DNA from: Phormidesmis priestleyi Ana
Lineage (GTDB): Bacteria > Cyanobacteriota > Cyanobacteriia > Phormidesmidales > Phormidesmidaceae
Direction of reading: 5' to 3'
DNA length: 64,000 nucleotides
Assembly (NCBI GenBank): GCA_001314865.1
Contig: LJZR01000008.1
Span: forward strand, 62,001-126,000
A program made the position numbers and the translations under genes. Shown here piece by piece: positions 9,696 through 18,910 of the stretch; position 1 is the first letter of the stretch, and each line of letters starts with the position of its first letter. Below the pieces are notes generated by a model. The model saw only the letters and a list, made by a program, of their open reading frames with translations. It was not told where the DNA came from and did no database searches.

Positions 9696-9727
9696 AGAGT
9701 TTAGTCCATTTTTATGGACTAAACTCT
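9696..9727. terminator. Perfect 14-bp hairpin, candidate intrinsic terminator
   Basis: AGAGTTTAGTCCAT (9696-9709) and its exact reverse complement (9714-9727) are separated by TTTT. On the plus strand a T-rich tail follows (TTATTCTTTC). On the minus strand, where the sulfotransferase gene 9835-10575 ends 107 bp upstream, the tail is only weakly U-rich. It is either a terminator of that minus-strand gene or the footprint of a small mobile repeat. Confidence 0.5.
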
Positions 9728-9834
9728 TATTCTTTCGTTGACTGGCTACTATATTTAACGTTTGTAGTATGCCTGTAAGTCAGGATAGACGAGACTTTAA
9801 TAAAAACGCAATACTCAAGACCTAACTGTTTTAG

Positions 9835-10575
9835 TTAAGCTTCACTTGTAATACTAGTATTGTAATAAGAATCCTTGAAATTATTTAAGAACCGGTTGAC
9901 CATATCTCTGTATAAAATGAGATCATAGTGATTTAACTCAGATATTCTTTGAAGAGTAGAAATGGATACTTTGTCAAATTTATAGCTACCAATGTTTATT
10001 TTTGGGATTTTATCTATACTGATCCCAAATTTTTCTGATAACAAAAGAACCGTCAAATCAAGGTACTCAAAAATTCCTATGAATTTAAAAGATTTCTCTA
10101 AGTTATTGCATGATTGTTGGTACATAGCTTCAGAGTTAGGATTTTCGCCTATGGAATCAAGTTTCTTCTCACCAGAGATTATCTTAGAAAAAAAATTCTC
10201 GAACTCCCAATGGTATGATTTCTCAAAAAAATCGTTAATATCCTCTCCGCCTGCCCTTATTTTGTCTCCTACAGGCCCTTTTTCATTATTGTACAGATGG
10301 TGATAATGAGATATAGTCCTAACCACTGGATGGCGTAAAACACAAGCATAAGATGGCGCTATACTTAGATTGTGATGAATACCAAATGGGAAATGGCCGA
10401 AGACTAGTTTATGTTTTTCCTGAACTACAGGTAGCATGTCTGACACATTAAAAAATAAGCATTCATCACTGCCTTGGGAAGTTTTAAGAGCTTCCTTTAG
10501 AGATCCTCCCGCAGTCTTAGTGATATGCATAAATAATAAAACATCTCTTGAAGATTTTAGCTTGCCAGAATCCAT
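9835..10575 (-). CDS. Sulfotransferase family protein
   Basis: About 246 residues. The PAPS loop is LLFMHITKTAGGSLKEAL, a GHFPFG segment is on the acceptor side, and the 3'-phosphate motif is VLRHPVVRTISHYHHLY. It is the same broad family as 6721-7494 (KTAG type) rather than the KNAC type of 8473-9267. ATG 10575 is chosen; an upstream in-frame TTG at 10611 would add 12 residues. The gene is A+T-richer than the housekeeping genes further right, as is common for glycan loci acquired by transfer. Confidence 0.7.
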   Translation of the reverse strand: MDSGKLKSSRDVLLFMHITKTAGGSLKEALKTSQGSDECLFFNVSDMLPVVQEKHKLVFGHFPFGIHHNLSIAPSYACVLRHPVVRTISHYHHLYNNEKGPVGDKIRAGGEDINDFFEKSYHWEFENFFSKIISGEKKLDSIGENPNSEAMYQQSCNNLEKSFKFIGIFEYLDLTVLLLSEKFGISIDKIPKINIGSYKFDKVSISTLQRISELNHYDLILYRDMVNRFLNNFKDSYYNTSITSEA

Positions 10576-10670
10576 AGTTACCGTTCCAAATATACGATCA
10601 TAACTTCCCAAGGATGTACAAGTTACTACTCATAAAATAGCTTTTATAAGAGTACACTATGATAATCACT

Positions 10671-12494
10671 TTAAACTAAAGTTGCCCCAGGGCTAGATTC
10701 GATTCGAGCATCAAATAACTCGATATCATTGTGTAGCCAAATAAGTATGCTCTTTTTTCTTTCATGAAAGATACCTTTAGTGAGACTAAGATCATCGATT
10801 CTAATGACACTTAACTTTTCTATGCTCTGTAAGAGAGAAAATCCTGACTTCCAAATGCTGTGCTTTGAAAAACCCAATTCTATAAATTTTGGTATTTCGC
10901 TTAGTGTTAAATCCAAACAAACACCATCTAGGAAGCTATCAGTAAATTGATCAGGTAAAGTAATTTTGTAGCATCTAAATAGCGTTATTTCCTCAATATA
11001 ACCATAGCTGCCTTGATTTTCACCCAGTTTTGCTAACTTATTTTCACCAGCGTCTGAGCATTGGGTTACTATATTGAACTCATCTAGCTCGGTACTTAAG
11101 AATATCTCCATAATGAATCCTGAAAACTCGGCTTCTGACCCAATCCATCCTTTCAAATCAGGTCGTTGTTGCCAAGAGAACTGAGATGAGTCAAAAAGCT
11201 CACCCGCTGACACAGGACAAACGTTCTCAGGACGTTTCATTTCTTCCAGAGAAAAAGCCCATCCCTTTGCTCTGATTAAATTTAAGTGTGTATATTCATC
11301 GAATGGACAGGTTATTGAATCAATAAGTCTGTCAGTACTAAGTTGTGCGTCAATCAAGCCAATATTCCAGGTTATTTCGAAATATCGTCTTAAATGCACC
11401 CTCAGCGATATTGTTCGTTGTCGGTCGATGCTAAGTTTTTTACTTACAGTTTTCGTATTTAACGGGATGCCTTTTAGCTCTTCATCTTGAAGAAGCTCTG
11501 CAAAGTAGTTTTCAAGGATATCTATTGTTTTTCCCCAGTCGAAATCCTTAGCAGTCTCTAAACTGTTCTGCTTGAACTGCATCATTAGGTCTGGATCTTC
11601 AATCAGTTTCAGAACTGCATTCCTTGCCGCTCTGAAATCACCGATTGGAACTACCAAGGAATTATGTCCATCCACGATATACTCGTCGTGTCCGAGGACA
11701 TCGCTGGTTACGCATGTACCACCGCAAGCCATCATCTCTAATGGCGGGCCAAACATTCCTTCTACACTAGGAAGTTTGATTAAAATATCGCAAGCAGAGT
11801 AAATATGCTTCATCATGGTTATAGGAACTTTCTTAAACATCAAATCTGGCTTTTGCCATGGCTGAAGTTCCCCGTTCGAAGTCACCAACCAAACTTCCGC
11901 ATCTATTCCCTCAGTAGCTAGAAAAGCGTCGTCCATTTTTTTTCGCGGTATGGACAAAGGCCCCTCAAGCAGAATTCGAATCTTATCTTTAGGCTTTGGA
12001 AGTACTGGCTCTGCCTTATGGAAGAAATCAAAGTTTAAACCGTTTCTCGCATACTGAACCTGATGCCCATAATCCCGCTGCAACATTTCGCATATCCACT
12101 TTGCTTCGGAAAGATAATGAAAGGGTAGCGTATAGGTGAAATCAGCTAAATCATGCTCAGTGGAGTCCATTGGATAAAACATCTTTTCATCGGCCTGAAC
12201 AAAATAAACATATGAATATGCAGGCAGCTTTCTCCAAAGGATTTCATAAACAGTTTGCCATCCCGTAGCGATTAAAACATCTACATCTTTCTTTAAGTAG
12301 TAGCGCATAGATGATTCAAGATGAATGCTGAGCATTGGGACTCTGAAATTAGGATACCAAGAGAAACTTTGCTCTGCTTCTGTCTGTAGAAAAAAGACAT
12401 CATGACCTCTATCAATAAGTCGATGAGCATGCTCAATGACAATATTGATACCCCCTGAAATTCCAGCTGTTGGCAAAATGTAGCAAATACGCAT
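10671..12494 (-). CDS. Family 4 (GT-B) glycosyltransferase with extra C-terminal region
   Basis: About 607 residues. The N-terminus has MRICYILPTAGISGG, the glycine-rich acceptor-side loop of GT4 enzymes. The donor domain shows the E-x7-E-type region EGMFGPPLEMMACGGTCVTSD around residues 245-265, as in UDP/GDP-sugar transferases. The glycosyltransferase part ends near residue 350; a further ~255 residues (LKGWIGSEAEFSGFI onward) match nothing I recognise and may be a glycan-binding or regulatory domain. The start is ATG 12494, 10 codons into the longest frame, whose first codon is TTG. Confidence 0.8.
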   Translation of the reverse strand: MRICYILPTAGISGGINIVIEHAHRLIDRGHDVFFLQTEAEQSFSWYPNFRVPMLSIHLESSMRYYLKKDVDVLIATGWQTVYEILWRKLPAYSYVYFVQADEKMFYPMDSTEHDLADFTYTLPFHYLSEAKWICEMLQRDYGHQVQYARNGLNFDFFHKAEPVLPKPKDKIRILLEGPLSIPRKKMDDAFLATEGIDAEVWLVTSNGELQPWQKPDLMFKKVPITMMKHIYSACDILIKLPSVEGMFGPPLEMMACGGTCVTSDVLGHDEYIVDGHNSLVVPIGDFRAARNAVLKLIEDPDLMMQFKQNSLETAKDFDWGKTIDILENYFAELLQDEELKGIPLNTKTVSKKLSIDRQRTISLRVHLRRYFEITWNIGLIDAQLSTDRLIDSITCPFDEYTHLNLIRAKGWAFSLEEMKRPENVCPVSAGELFDSSQFSWQQRPDLKGWIGSEAEFSGFIMEIFLSTELDEFNIVTQCSDAGENKLAKLGENQGSYGYIEEITLFRCYKITLPDQFTDSFLDGVCLDLTLSEIPKFIELGFSKHSIWKSGFSLLQSIEKLSVIRIDDLSLTKGIFHERKKSILIWLHNDIELFDARIESSPGATLV

Positions 12495-12657
12495 AGTCGT
12501 CAATGGGGAGAGTATATACAAAGAATGCTGTGGTAGTTCCTTGAGAACATTACCAATTAGACCGGGACAGACCTTATAGACTAAGGAAAGTATGCTTCAG
12601 AAAGATTACAAGAACGATATCTTGCCTTCTCTCAATAAAACAACCGCACAACTTCTA

Positions 12658-13935
12658 TTAGATGTTCCAATCAACGAAGGGCAGTTTATAGTACTTATGC
12701 ATCATCTCAGCCCAATGAGTATCCTGTTCTTTGAAATTAAGTTCGTTATTATCGTCATGTAGTCTGTAAAGGCCGAAAAGATGTTCAACAAAAGTCATTT
12801 TGCATCCACGATGAGCTAGTCGAAGCCACAATTCATGATCTTCTCTATAAACCATTTCTCGTCGAAAGCCTCCATGCTTTAACAAGACATCGCGCCTGAT
12901 TGATATAGTCGATGTTACTATTGGATTAACGCGTTTAAGAATAGGATAGATTAAAGGGAAAACTTCATTTTCAGATAGCATTTTGACTGGGCTATTTTTC
13001 CTGCCTTCCATAATTATATAACGGGCTTTTCCCGCAACAGCATCGCAGCTATTCTCCTGAAAAGTCCTTAAAGACACTTCTAGCCTGTCTGGAGTCGAGA
13101 TATCATCACTGTCTGATAACGCTACATATTCTCCTCTTGCTTCAATGATGCCTCGATTTCTTCCTCGGCAAGCGTTTCCGCTAGAGTCTGCGTAGCTAAA
13201 AACACGGATACGCTGATCCCGTTCGGAAAACTCCTTAACTACAGCGCGTGTTGCATCAGGAGAGCCATCTAAAACTAACAACAGCTCGAAGTCTGAATAG
13301 GACTGATTTAGCAAGCTCGTTAAAGACTCACGCAGTAGCTGAGTTCTATCATAAATAGGCATAATGATAGAGAAAACAGGTGAGAGCTTCGTTCTGTGGG
13401 CACTATCTCTTATTCTTTTGTACCTGTTTAAGTCATCCTGGGCAACTTCCTCATGTGAAGAGTTTTCTGTGATAGCATTGGGTTGAAAAGCAATTTCCCA
13501 ATTGAAACTGTCTTTATCGTTGGTTTTGCTATCTTGTAATGCAGTTTCAGGCTTCTCTAAATCTGAAGTTTGTAAATAGCCTATCTTGAACTTTCTGTTC
13601 TCTTTCATGCCTACCTGACAATAGTGAAAGATTGCCTTCCATTCATTAGTTATCTTATTCTTAAGGTCAGGGTTGAAATCTACATAGTTTTGCCAGTCGA
13701 AATCTGCGGGGAAATCAGTGGGATCTATCTCAAACTTCTCATAGATTCCACTTAAAGAAGCAACACGTTTCTCCCGTTTTCCATGTCTCAACCAATGCCT
13801 GTAGCAGTCCTCTTCGGTTTTGAAACCTTTTAGGTCATCATACAGCTGACTATAGATTATCCAGTCAAAGTCAGGTTCTTGTATACGGACTTGTGTTTCT
13901 GATTCTAATTGTTTCTGAGCTACCGACATATTCAT
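12658..13935 (-). CDS. Family 2 glycosyltransferase with duplicated N-terminal motif
   Basis: 425 residues. The first ~120 residues contain two related units (DFDWIIYSQLYDDLKG..HWLRHGKREKR and DFDWQNYVDFNPDLKN..HYCQVGMKENR). The GT2 domain begins near residue 185 with FSIIMPIYDR, then LLVLDGSPD and ALSDSDDIS (DxD), and ends with a YREDHELWLRL acceptor motif. It is probably a cytosolic or peripheral transferase of the same surface-glycan pathway. ATG 13935 is the furthest start; another Met two codons later is equally possible. Confidence 0.8.
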   Translation of the reverse strand: MNMSVAQKQLESETQVRIQEPDFDWIIYSQLYDDLKGFKTEEDCYRHWLRHGKREKRVASLSGIYEKFEIDPTDFPADFDWQNYVDFNPDLKNKITNEWKAIFHYCQVGMKENRKFKIGYLQTSDLEKPETALQDSKTNDKDSFNWEIAFQPNAITENSSHEEVAQDDLNRYKRIRDSAHRTKLSPVFSIIMPIYDRTQLLRESLTSLLNQSYSDFELLLVLDGSPDATRAVVKEFSERDQRIRVFSYADSSGNACRGRNRGIIEARGEYVALSDSDDISTPDRLEVSLRTFQENSCDAVAGKARYIIMEGRKNSPVKMLSENEVFPLIYPILKRVNPIVTSTISIRRDVLLKHGGFRREMVYREDHELWLRLAHRGCKMTFVEHLFGLYRLHDDNNELNFKEQDTHWAEMMHKYYKLPFVDWNI

Positions 13936-14854
13936 GCACGTGTGTTTAGACTATTCAACAACCTAGTGTTTCTATCTACAATTACGGCAGTAGCAAATCA
14001 GGTCGGTTTGCTCTGCTTCGAGAAAATTGAGATGTATTGCCCTTCCACCGCTGAGGAGATGAAAATATAATTTGATTTAGTAATATCATGCCATTTGTGG
14101 ATTCATAAGCAATTTCTTAATATGCTTATGAATTTAAATCTACAACAACCGGTTGTCTCAACAGAATTTAGCAACTCTTTGCTCGTGACCTTCCTGACTT
14201 TTTCCGAGTGGATATTCGGCAAAAAATATGGAAGTTTAGCTTGTAATTGAAGATGAAAATTGCTAAAAAGTATAGACGCTCAATCTCAATCAAAAAAATT
14301 AATTTTATAAAATTTATTATTGCACAACAAGTTGCTACACGAATCATAAAAAGGCTCCTTGGCAAGTGTAATCACTCATTTTGTGATCGGCGTCCGCCCA
14401 AGAATGGCCAGTATCCACACAGAGATAAACCTTCCAGCCAGTTAAGCATTTGTAAGCACTTTGTAATTTTTCGATAAAGCGGGCTTCAGAAGGCGCTTAT
14501 CAAAAAATATCTTAGACAACACCAACATTCACTATAAACATGCATCAAAAACACTCAATACTTCAGAGGATAATTGCGCTCCATCTGGCTGTATCCGTCT
14601 ATCTGGGCTCTATTTGTAAGTGATGGCCCTGAGTACTAAGTTCCTTTGCAGTATTAATTACAGAACAGATTCCCTCTAATCAGGGATTCGGGCTAGATTC
14701 AGTGTAATCAATTTTGCATGACTACTTAGAACTAGCGATTTTTAGAGCCTTCGTAAAGTAGAAATCCTAAAAATTAAGCTTCTAGAAGATTCGCGCTATA
14801 AATTGTAGACAGTGAAGCGCTGCTATTTATAGCCTACTTATGACGGCGCTCGAA
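13936..14854. other. 919-bp A+T-rich intergenic stretch with an inverted repeat
   Basis: I find no convincing gene here; short open frames on both strands around 14.2-14.5 kb are low-complexity K/I/R-rich and unsupported. An 11-bp inverted repeat, ATTCATAAGCA (14101-14111) and TGCTTATGAAT (14123-14133), has an 11-nt loop. Further right a shorter pair, GCTATAAAT/ATTTATAGC, flanks 14.80-14.83 kb just downstream of the RTX gene stop. The region separates the glycan locus from the RTX gene. Confidence 0.5.
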
Positions 14855-17800
14855 TTACGCATAGTTATAGGCGAAGTAGCTTGCATTGATGCTCAGAGCA
14901 TTCGCAGAATAGTCCTTTATAATCGCTAACAAGTCTCCGTTACTATCGTATATGCCCGTTCCGGTAGGCAGGGCTTCAGTGGTATTTTGCAGGTTATAGC
15001 TACCATTGCCCAGTTCGATGACGTCTTCGGCTATAGAGAAGTCCTGAATGAGCGCATAGTCGTTATCACCTGAAGCTGAGTACATGTACTGCACAACATA
15101 GGCATCCCTACCGGCTCCTCCTATAAGTATATCAATTTGAGAAGTCGCACTAGTACTATTCAGCACACCGCCAATTAGCACGTCATTGCCATCTGCACCC
15201 TGCAAACTATCACTGCCATCTTCACCGTGGAGAATATCGTTATCGGCGCCGCCGTTCAGAACATCATTGTCATCACCGCCGAATAGCATGTCGTCACCTG
15301 TGCTACCCAGAAGCATGTCATCGCCTTGTCCGCCGTAGATGATATCAATACCGGCCTCACCTTGCAAGCTGTCGTTGCCACTGCCACCATTCAAGGTATC
15401 GTTACCAGTCTGACCATTTAAGATATCTTCGCCATCTCCGCCTACTAAGATATCGTCACCAGTACCACCAAAGAGCTTGTCATTGCCTGTTCCACCATCA
15501 AGACTATCATCTCCAGTACTGCCTAAAATTGAGTCGTTTCCATCACCGCCGTTCAAGGTATCGTTACCGCTTGCACCCTGCAAACTATCATTATCCCTAC
15601 CGCCATTCAAAGTATCGTTGTTGTTCCCACCGTTGAGGATATCTTTACCATCGCCTCCATTCAGCAAGTCATCACCGTTTCCACCTAAAAGGTTGTCGTC
15701 CCCGGCATCGCCATTAAGCGTGTCGTTGCCAGCAGAACCTTGGAGGTTATCTTTACCATTTCCACCATTGAGAATATCGTTGTTGGCATTTCCATTGAGC
15801 ACATCATCGCCTTCTCCACCGTTTAAGGTATCGTTACCGTTGCCGCCAAATAAATGGTCGTTCCCAGCGTCACCATTGAGGGTATCGGTATTGTTGCCGC
15901 CTAAAAGGATGTCGTTCCCATTGTTGCCATAAAGCTCATCGTTATCATCTGAGCCTTGCAACCTATCATTTCCCTCTCCGCCTCTCAGCAAATCGGCCTC
16001 TGAGCCACCGTTGAGTATATCGTCGCCATCACCGCCCTCTAGCAAGTCGTTGCCTCCCTGTCCAAACAAAGAGTCGTTACCAGCTAAGCCAAAGATACTG
16101 TCTTTTCCATTTGTTCCATTCAGCGTTTCTGATTCAGATGTACCTATAATAAGATTGGTTTCTTCGCGATCGCTAAAATTAACCCCACCCACCGTCTCAT
16201 TCGCTTCAACCGTTACCACCTGAGCCTGCAATCCAGCCGAATTCGCTCGCAATAACCAGTTAACGCCGGTTGATTGCACAGCTGAAAAACTATTAGGATC
16301 AGCCGAAATCGCCTGCCAAGACCTACCCGCAGGTGCCGTCACATCCTGCGGAACCAGCGTAAAGTCTGTTCCATTACCGGCATACAACGCCCCTACAAAA
16401 AACCTACCGCTCACGGTGGTAGGCGCGACCGCCACATTCGCAAACCCATCTATCCCAGTAATAGCAGGCGTCACCTCCAACACCTTTTCATCAGCATCAG
16501 GCCGACTGTCCCCATCCGCATCCTGATAAATAAACAGCTTTTCTGGATTGCTTAAACCTGGATAATTAGCCCATGCAGGCGATCTCAACACCGAGATAGA
16601 AGTCAATAGCGCTTCTTGCCCGACCGGCACCTCAAACTGATTGAAAACCAACACATCCGCGCCGCTAGCGCTAACGACCCTAGCGCCCTCATTTTTACCA
16701 TCATCTAGCTGAAACCTTTCATTCCCCAACAGCGCATTCGCACCCGGAAAAGTCTGCTCCCGCTCAATCGGCAGCACTGGCAGCAGCCGATAAGTCCCCG
16801 GTACAACATTGTTGAAAATATACACCCCATTCGCATCGGTTGTGGCTGCAAGCTCACTCCCATCTCGCTGCCGGTTACCATTCGCATCTATAAACACAGT
16901 CCGCCCTGCAATACCGCTCTCGCCGATATTTTGCGTACCATCTCCATTAATATCGTTAAACTGCACACCTACAATTTTGCCAAACCCCGCATTGGGCGCT
17001 ACGCCCACCGCTAGCATCAGGTCTTGCTTTTTATTTTCCGTTCCCACGCTCACGCTATAGCTATTCAGCGTGCTGCCATTTTGCACAAAGCTAACCGTAT
17101 AAGTTCCCTGCTGAGGCACCAGCGTTTGATACCCACCCGCCTCATTGGTTTGCACCGAAGCATTAAAGCCACCACTGCCAACAACATTAACCGTAACGCC
17201 TCCAAGCCCTTCCCCCACGCTATAAAAGTCGTTATCATCCATATCCCGAAAAGCCACACCCAACAGCCATTCGGTTGCCCCTGTATTTCTATTCGCTAAA
17301 TGCTGCGTTACCACCAGCGGGCCTACATCATTACTATTTAACCGGGCCGATGGAACAATCGAAAAACCCGCCTCAGTATAAAGATTATTTAATAAACTAA
17401 TGCGATGCCCCGGCGGATCTTGAATGCCCGTTGATGTATTCCCCCAGTCAACCGTGAGGCCCGCATGGGCATAAAAAGGAGAAACGGCAAAAGCATATAT
17501 ATTTTCGGCCACTGCCGTATAGCGATCGCTCCCCGCCGCCTCCATCCGCGCCAAATACCCCAGCTCACCCGGAAAAAAGTGGCTCTGACTATTATTGGTA
17601 ATCATCAGCTGGTTGTGAGCCGTCGCCGAATCATGCAGCTGCACCGACCATGCCAACGGCTGCGACGCCACCGTTAACGCCGCAAACTGAGCAGTCAAAA
17701 CCGGAGAAATAGTCCCATCCGGAGCCTTCAAGCCAAAAAAAGCCAGCGCCTCATTCACATCTTCGTCACTTGAGTTCACCAGCCAATCCAGCTCAGCCGC

Positions 17801-17866
17801 CGGAGCCATTCGAAAACGATTAACCAGTTCGAGCAAGTACTGTTCGTAGGAGTTAGGCTGTGCCAT
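14855..17866 (-). CDS. CAP-domain / SdrB-like / RTX calcium-binding exoprotein
   Basis: 1003 residues. Residues ~1-170 look like a CAP/SCP domain (EQYLLELVNRFR, then HNQLM and AENIYAF). Around 295-400 is an SdrD B-like beta domain (VGVQFNDINGDGTQNIGE with DANGNRQRDG, a Ca-binding acidic loop). Residues ~570-900 carry dozens of nonapeptide RTX repeats GGxGNDxLx, followed by a C-terminal segment with a YVVQY/IQDF motif typical of RTX secretion ends. There is no N-terminal signal peptide, as expected for type I secretion; no ABC/HlyD partner genes are in the window. It is probably an extracellular Ca-dependent matrix or surface protein. Confidence 0.85.
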   Translation of the reverse strand: MAQPNSYEQYLLELVNRFRMAPAAELDWLVNSSDEDVNEALAFFGLKAPDGTISPVLTAQFAALTVASQPLAWSVQLHDSATAHNQLMITNNSQSHFFPGELGYLARMEAAGSDRYTAVAENIYAFAVSPFYAHAGLTVDWGNTSTGIQDPPGHRISLLNNLYTEAGFSIVPSARLNSNDVGPLVVTQHLANRNTGATEWLLGVAFRDMDDNDFYSVGEGLGGVTVNVVGSGGFNASVQTNEAGGYQTLVPQQGTYTVSFVQNGSTLNSYSVSVGTENKKQDLMLAVGVAPNAGFGKIVGVQFNDINGDGTQNIGESGIAGRTVFIDANGNRQRDGSELAATTDANGVYIFNNVVPGTYRLLPVLPIEREQTFPGANALLGNERFQLDDGKNEGARVVSASGADVLVFNQFEVPVGQEALLTSISVLRSPAWANYPGLSNPEKLFIYQDADGDSRPDADEKVLEVTPAITGIDGFANVAVAPTTVSGRFFVGALYAGNGTDFTLVPQDVTAPAGRSWQAISADPNSFSAVQSTGVNWLLRANSAGLQAQVVTVEANETVGGVNFSDREETNLIIGTSESETLNGTNGKDSIFGLAGNDSLFGQGGNDLLEGGDGDDILNGGSEADLLRGGEGNDRLQGSDDNDELYGNNGNDILLGGNNTDTLNGDAGNDHLFGGNGNDTLNGGEGDDVLNGNANNDILNGGNGKDNLQGSAGNDTLNGDAGDDNLLGGNGDDLLNGGDGKDILNGGNNNDTLNGGRDNDSLQGASGNDTLNGGDGNDSILGSTGDDSLDGGTGNDKLFGGTGDDILVGGDGEDILNGQTGNDTLNGGSGNDSLQGEAGIDIIYGGQGDDMLLGSTGDDMLFGGDDNDVLNGGADNDILHGEDGSDSLQGADGNDVLIGGVLNSTSATSQIDILIGGAGRDAYVVQYMYSASGDNDYALIQDFSIAEDVIELGNGSYNLQNTTEALPTGTGIYDSNGDLLAIIKDYSANALSINASYFAYNYA

Positions 17867-18042
17867 ATCAATAAAAATAAAAAATAAGACTAAATATCAA
17901 AATTAAACCAATTGTTCGTTTCTTCTGCACATCAACCGGAGAAAATGTCTCCTATTTACATACAAACCACAAACCACATACAAGCTACATACAGGCACAA
18001 GGGAAAAGCAAACCAATAAAGTACCGATTAATTTGTAGAGAC

Positions 18043-18203
18043 TGAATGCCTCATCTAGAAATATAAGATTTATCCCTTGAGCCAATAATTGGGTTTCCCA
18101 AAATTTGAGGAGGCCGGATTCAGCCTCCCTAAACTTGGGCGGTAGGGAGGCAATGCAGTCATTCTGCTGCCCTCATAGTTTTAATTATGCTGAGCTACTT
18201 ACT
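18043..18203 (+). repeat. Dispersed ~150-bp repeat, copy A (left arm of inverted pair)
   Basis: It contains TCTAGAAATATAAGATTT..., with 18054-18088 identical (35 nt) to the reverse complement of 19979-20013. It also carries a palindromic CCTCCCTAAACTTGGG core, then GGCAATGCAGTCATTCTG (18149-18166, also exact in copies B and H), and ends GCTGAGCTACTTA. No open frame is supported. It is probably a non-autonomous mobile or MITE-like repeat. Confidence 0.75.
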
Positions 18204-18275
18204 AACGATGTTAACCATTCCCTTTAACTGTAAAATTTAAAAGACCCCATCATAAGCGAGACCTTGTCAACATCC

Positions 18276-18512
18276 ATGAACACATCTACAGACCTGCGCA
18301 AACGTGCCCAGTGGATTTTAGACCGCCTGCCTATCGAAGTCCTACAATCAGTCGTTAATCTTCTAGAAGCCTTTTGGCAAGAACTAACCCCAAAATCGGA
18401 ACTCACGGAACAAAACCAACCAAAAACTTACGATTTCTCCGATTTGGCAGGTCAGCTAGAATGGAAAGGAGATGCCATCAAAGCACAACGAGCCTTGAGA
18501 AATGAGTGGTAA
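18276..18512 (+). CDS. Antitoxin-like small protein paired with VapC
   Basis: 78 residues from ATG 18276 (an in-frame TTG lies at 18264). It has an N-terminal helix RKRAQWILDRLPIEVLQSVVNLLEAFWQEL and a C-terminal FSDLAGQLEWKGDAIKAQRALRNEW tail. The short acidic/aromatic tail after a flexible middle is the layout of antitoxins that thread into a PIN toxin active site. The stop overlaps the start of the PIN gene by 11 bp, as in type II toxin-antitoxin operons. I do not recognise a classical DNA-binding fold; a DUF2281-like antitoxin is plausible. Confidence 0.65.
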   Translation: MNTSTDLRKRAQWILDRLPIEVLQSVVNLLEAFWQELTPKSELTEQNQPKTYDFSDLAGQLEWKGDAIKAQRALRNEW

Positions 18513-18879
18513 AAGATACCTACTAGATACAAACGCTATTATCGCTTTGCTTGCCAACAATTCACAAGTATTCGAGGTTACTCAACAGGCTGACTGGATT
18601 GGTATCTCCGTTATTGGTCAGCTAGAGTTTCTAGCCTTTGATGCACTAAGTCCATCAGATCAAATTTTATTTGAGCGCTTTAAGCAACGGGTAGATGTCA
18701 TCAACTTATCCAGTGATCAGACAGAACTTTTGAGCGGAATCATAGAAATTCGCCAAAATTATCGATTAAAACTTCCAGATGCAATCATCGCCGCTACGGC
18801 TATCCATACTTTATCTACTTTGGTCACCGCAGATAAAGAATTTCAAAAGATCAAAGAACTATCTATCTATTGGTTCTAA
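18502..18879 (+). CDS. vapC: VapC-type PIN-domain ribonuclease toxin
   Basis: 125 residues with the PIN acidic set: D9 (LLDTNAIIALL), E42 (GQLEFLAF), D93 (KLPDAIIAATA) and D111 (TADKEF). These coordinate Mg2+/Mn2+ in VapC endoribonucleases. Family knowledge: VapC toxins cut tRNA or rRNA and are held inactive by the cognate antitoxin, which is encoded just upstream with an 11-bp overlap. All catalytic residues are present, so the toxin looks intact. The pair sits immediately after repeat copy A. Confidence 0.85.
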   Translation: MSGKRYLLDTNAIIALLANNSQVFEVTQQADWIGISVIGQLEFLAFDALSPSDQILFERFKQRVDVINLSSDQTELLSGIIEIRQNYRLKLPDAIIAATAIHTLSTLVTADKEFQKIKELSIYWF

Positions 18880-18910
18880 ACGCTGCTTTCCAAGCATGGG
18901 TTCCTGTCCG

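Noticed and set aside
14247-14477. 76-residue plus-strand frame in the A+T-rich gap
   Set aside because: Low-complexity K/R/I composition, no ribosome-binding site, no motif.
15477-15932. 151-residue plus-strand frame rich in S/L/P
   Set aside because: It is the antisense of the RTX nonapeptide repeats; its Pro/Ser periodicity comes from reading the GGxGNDxLx codons backwards.
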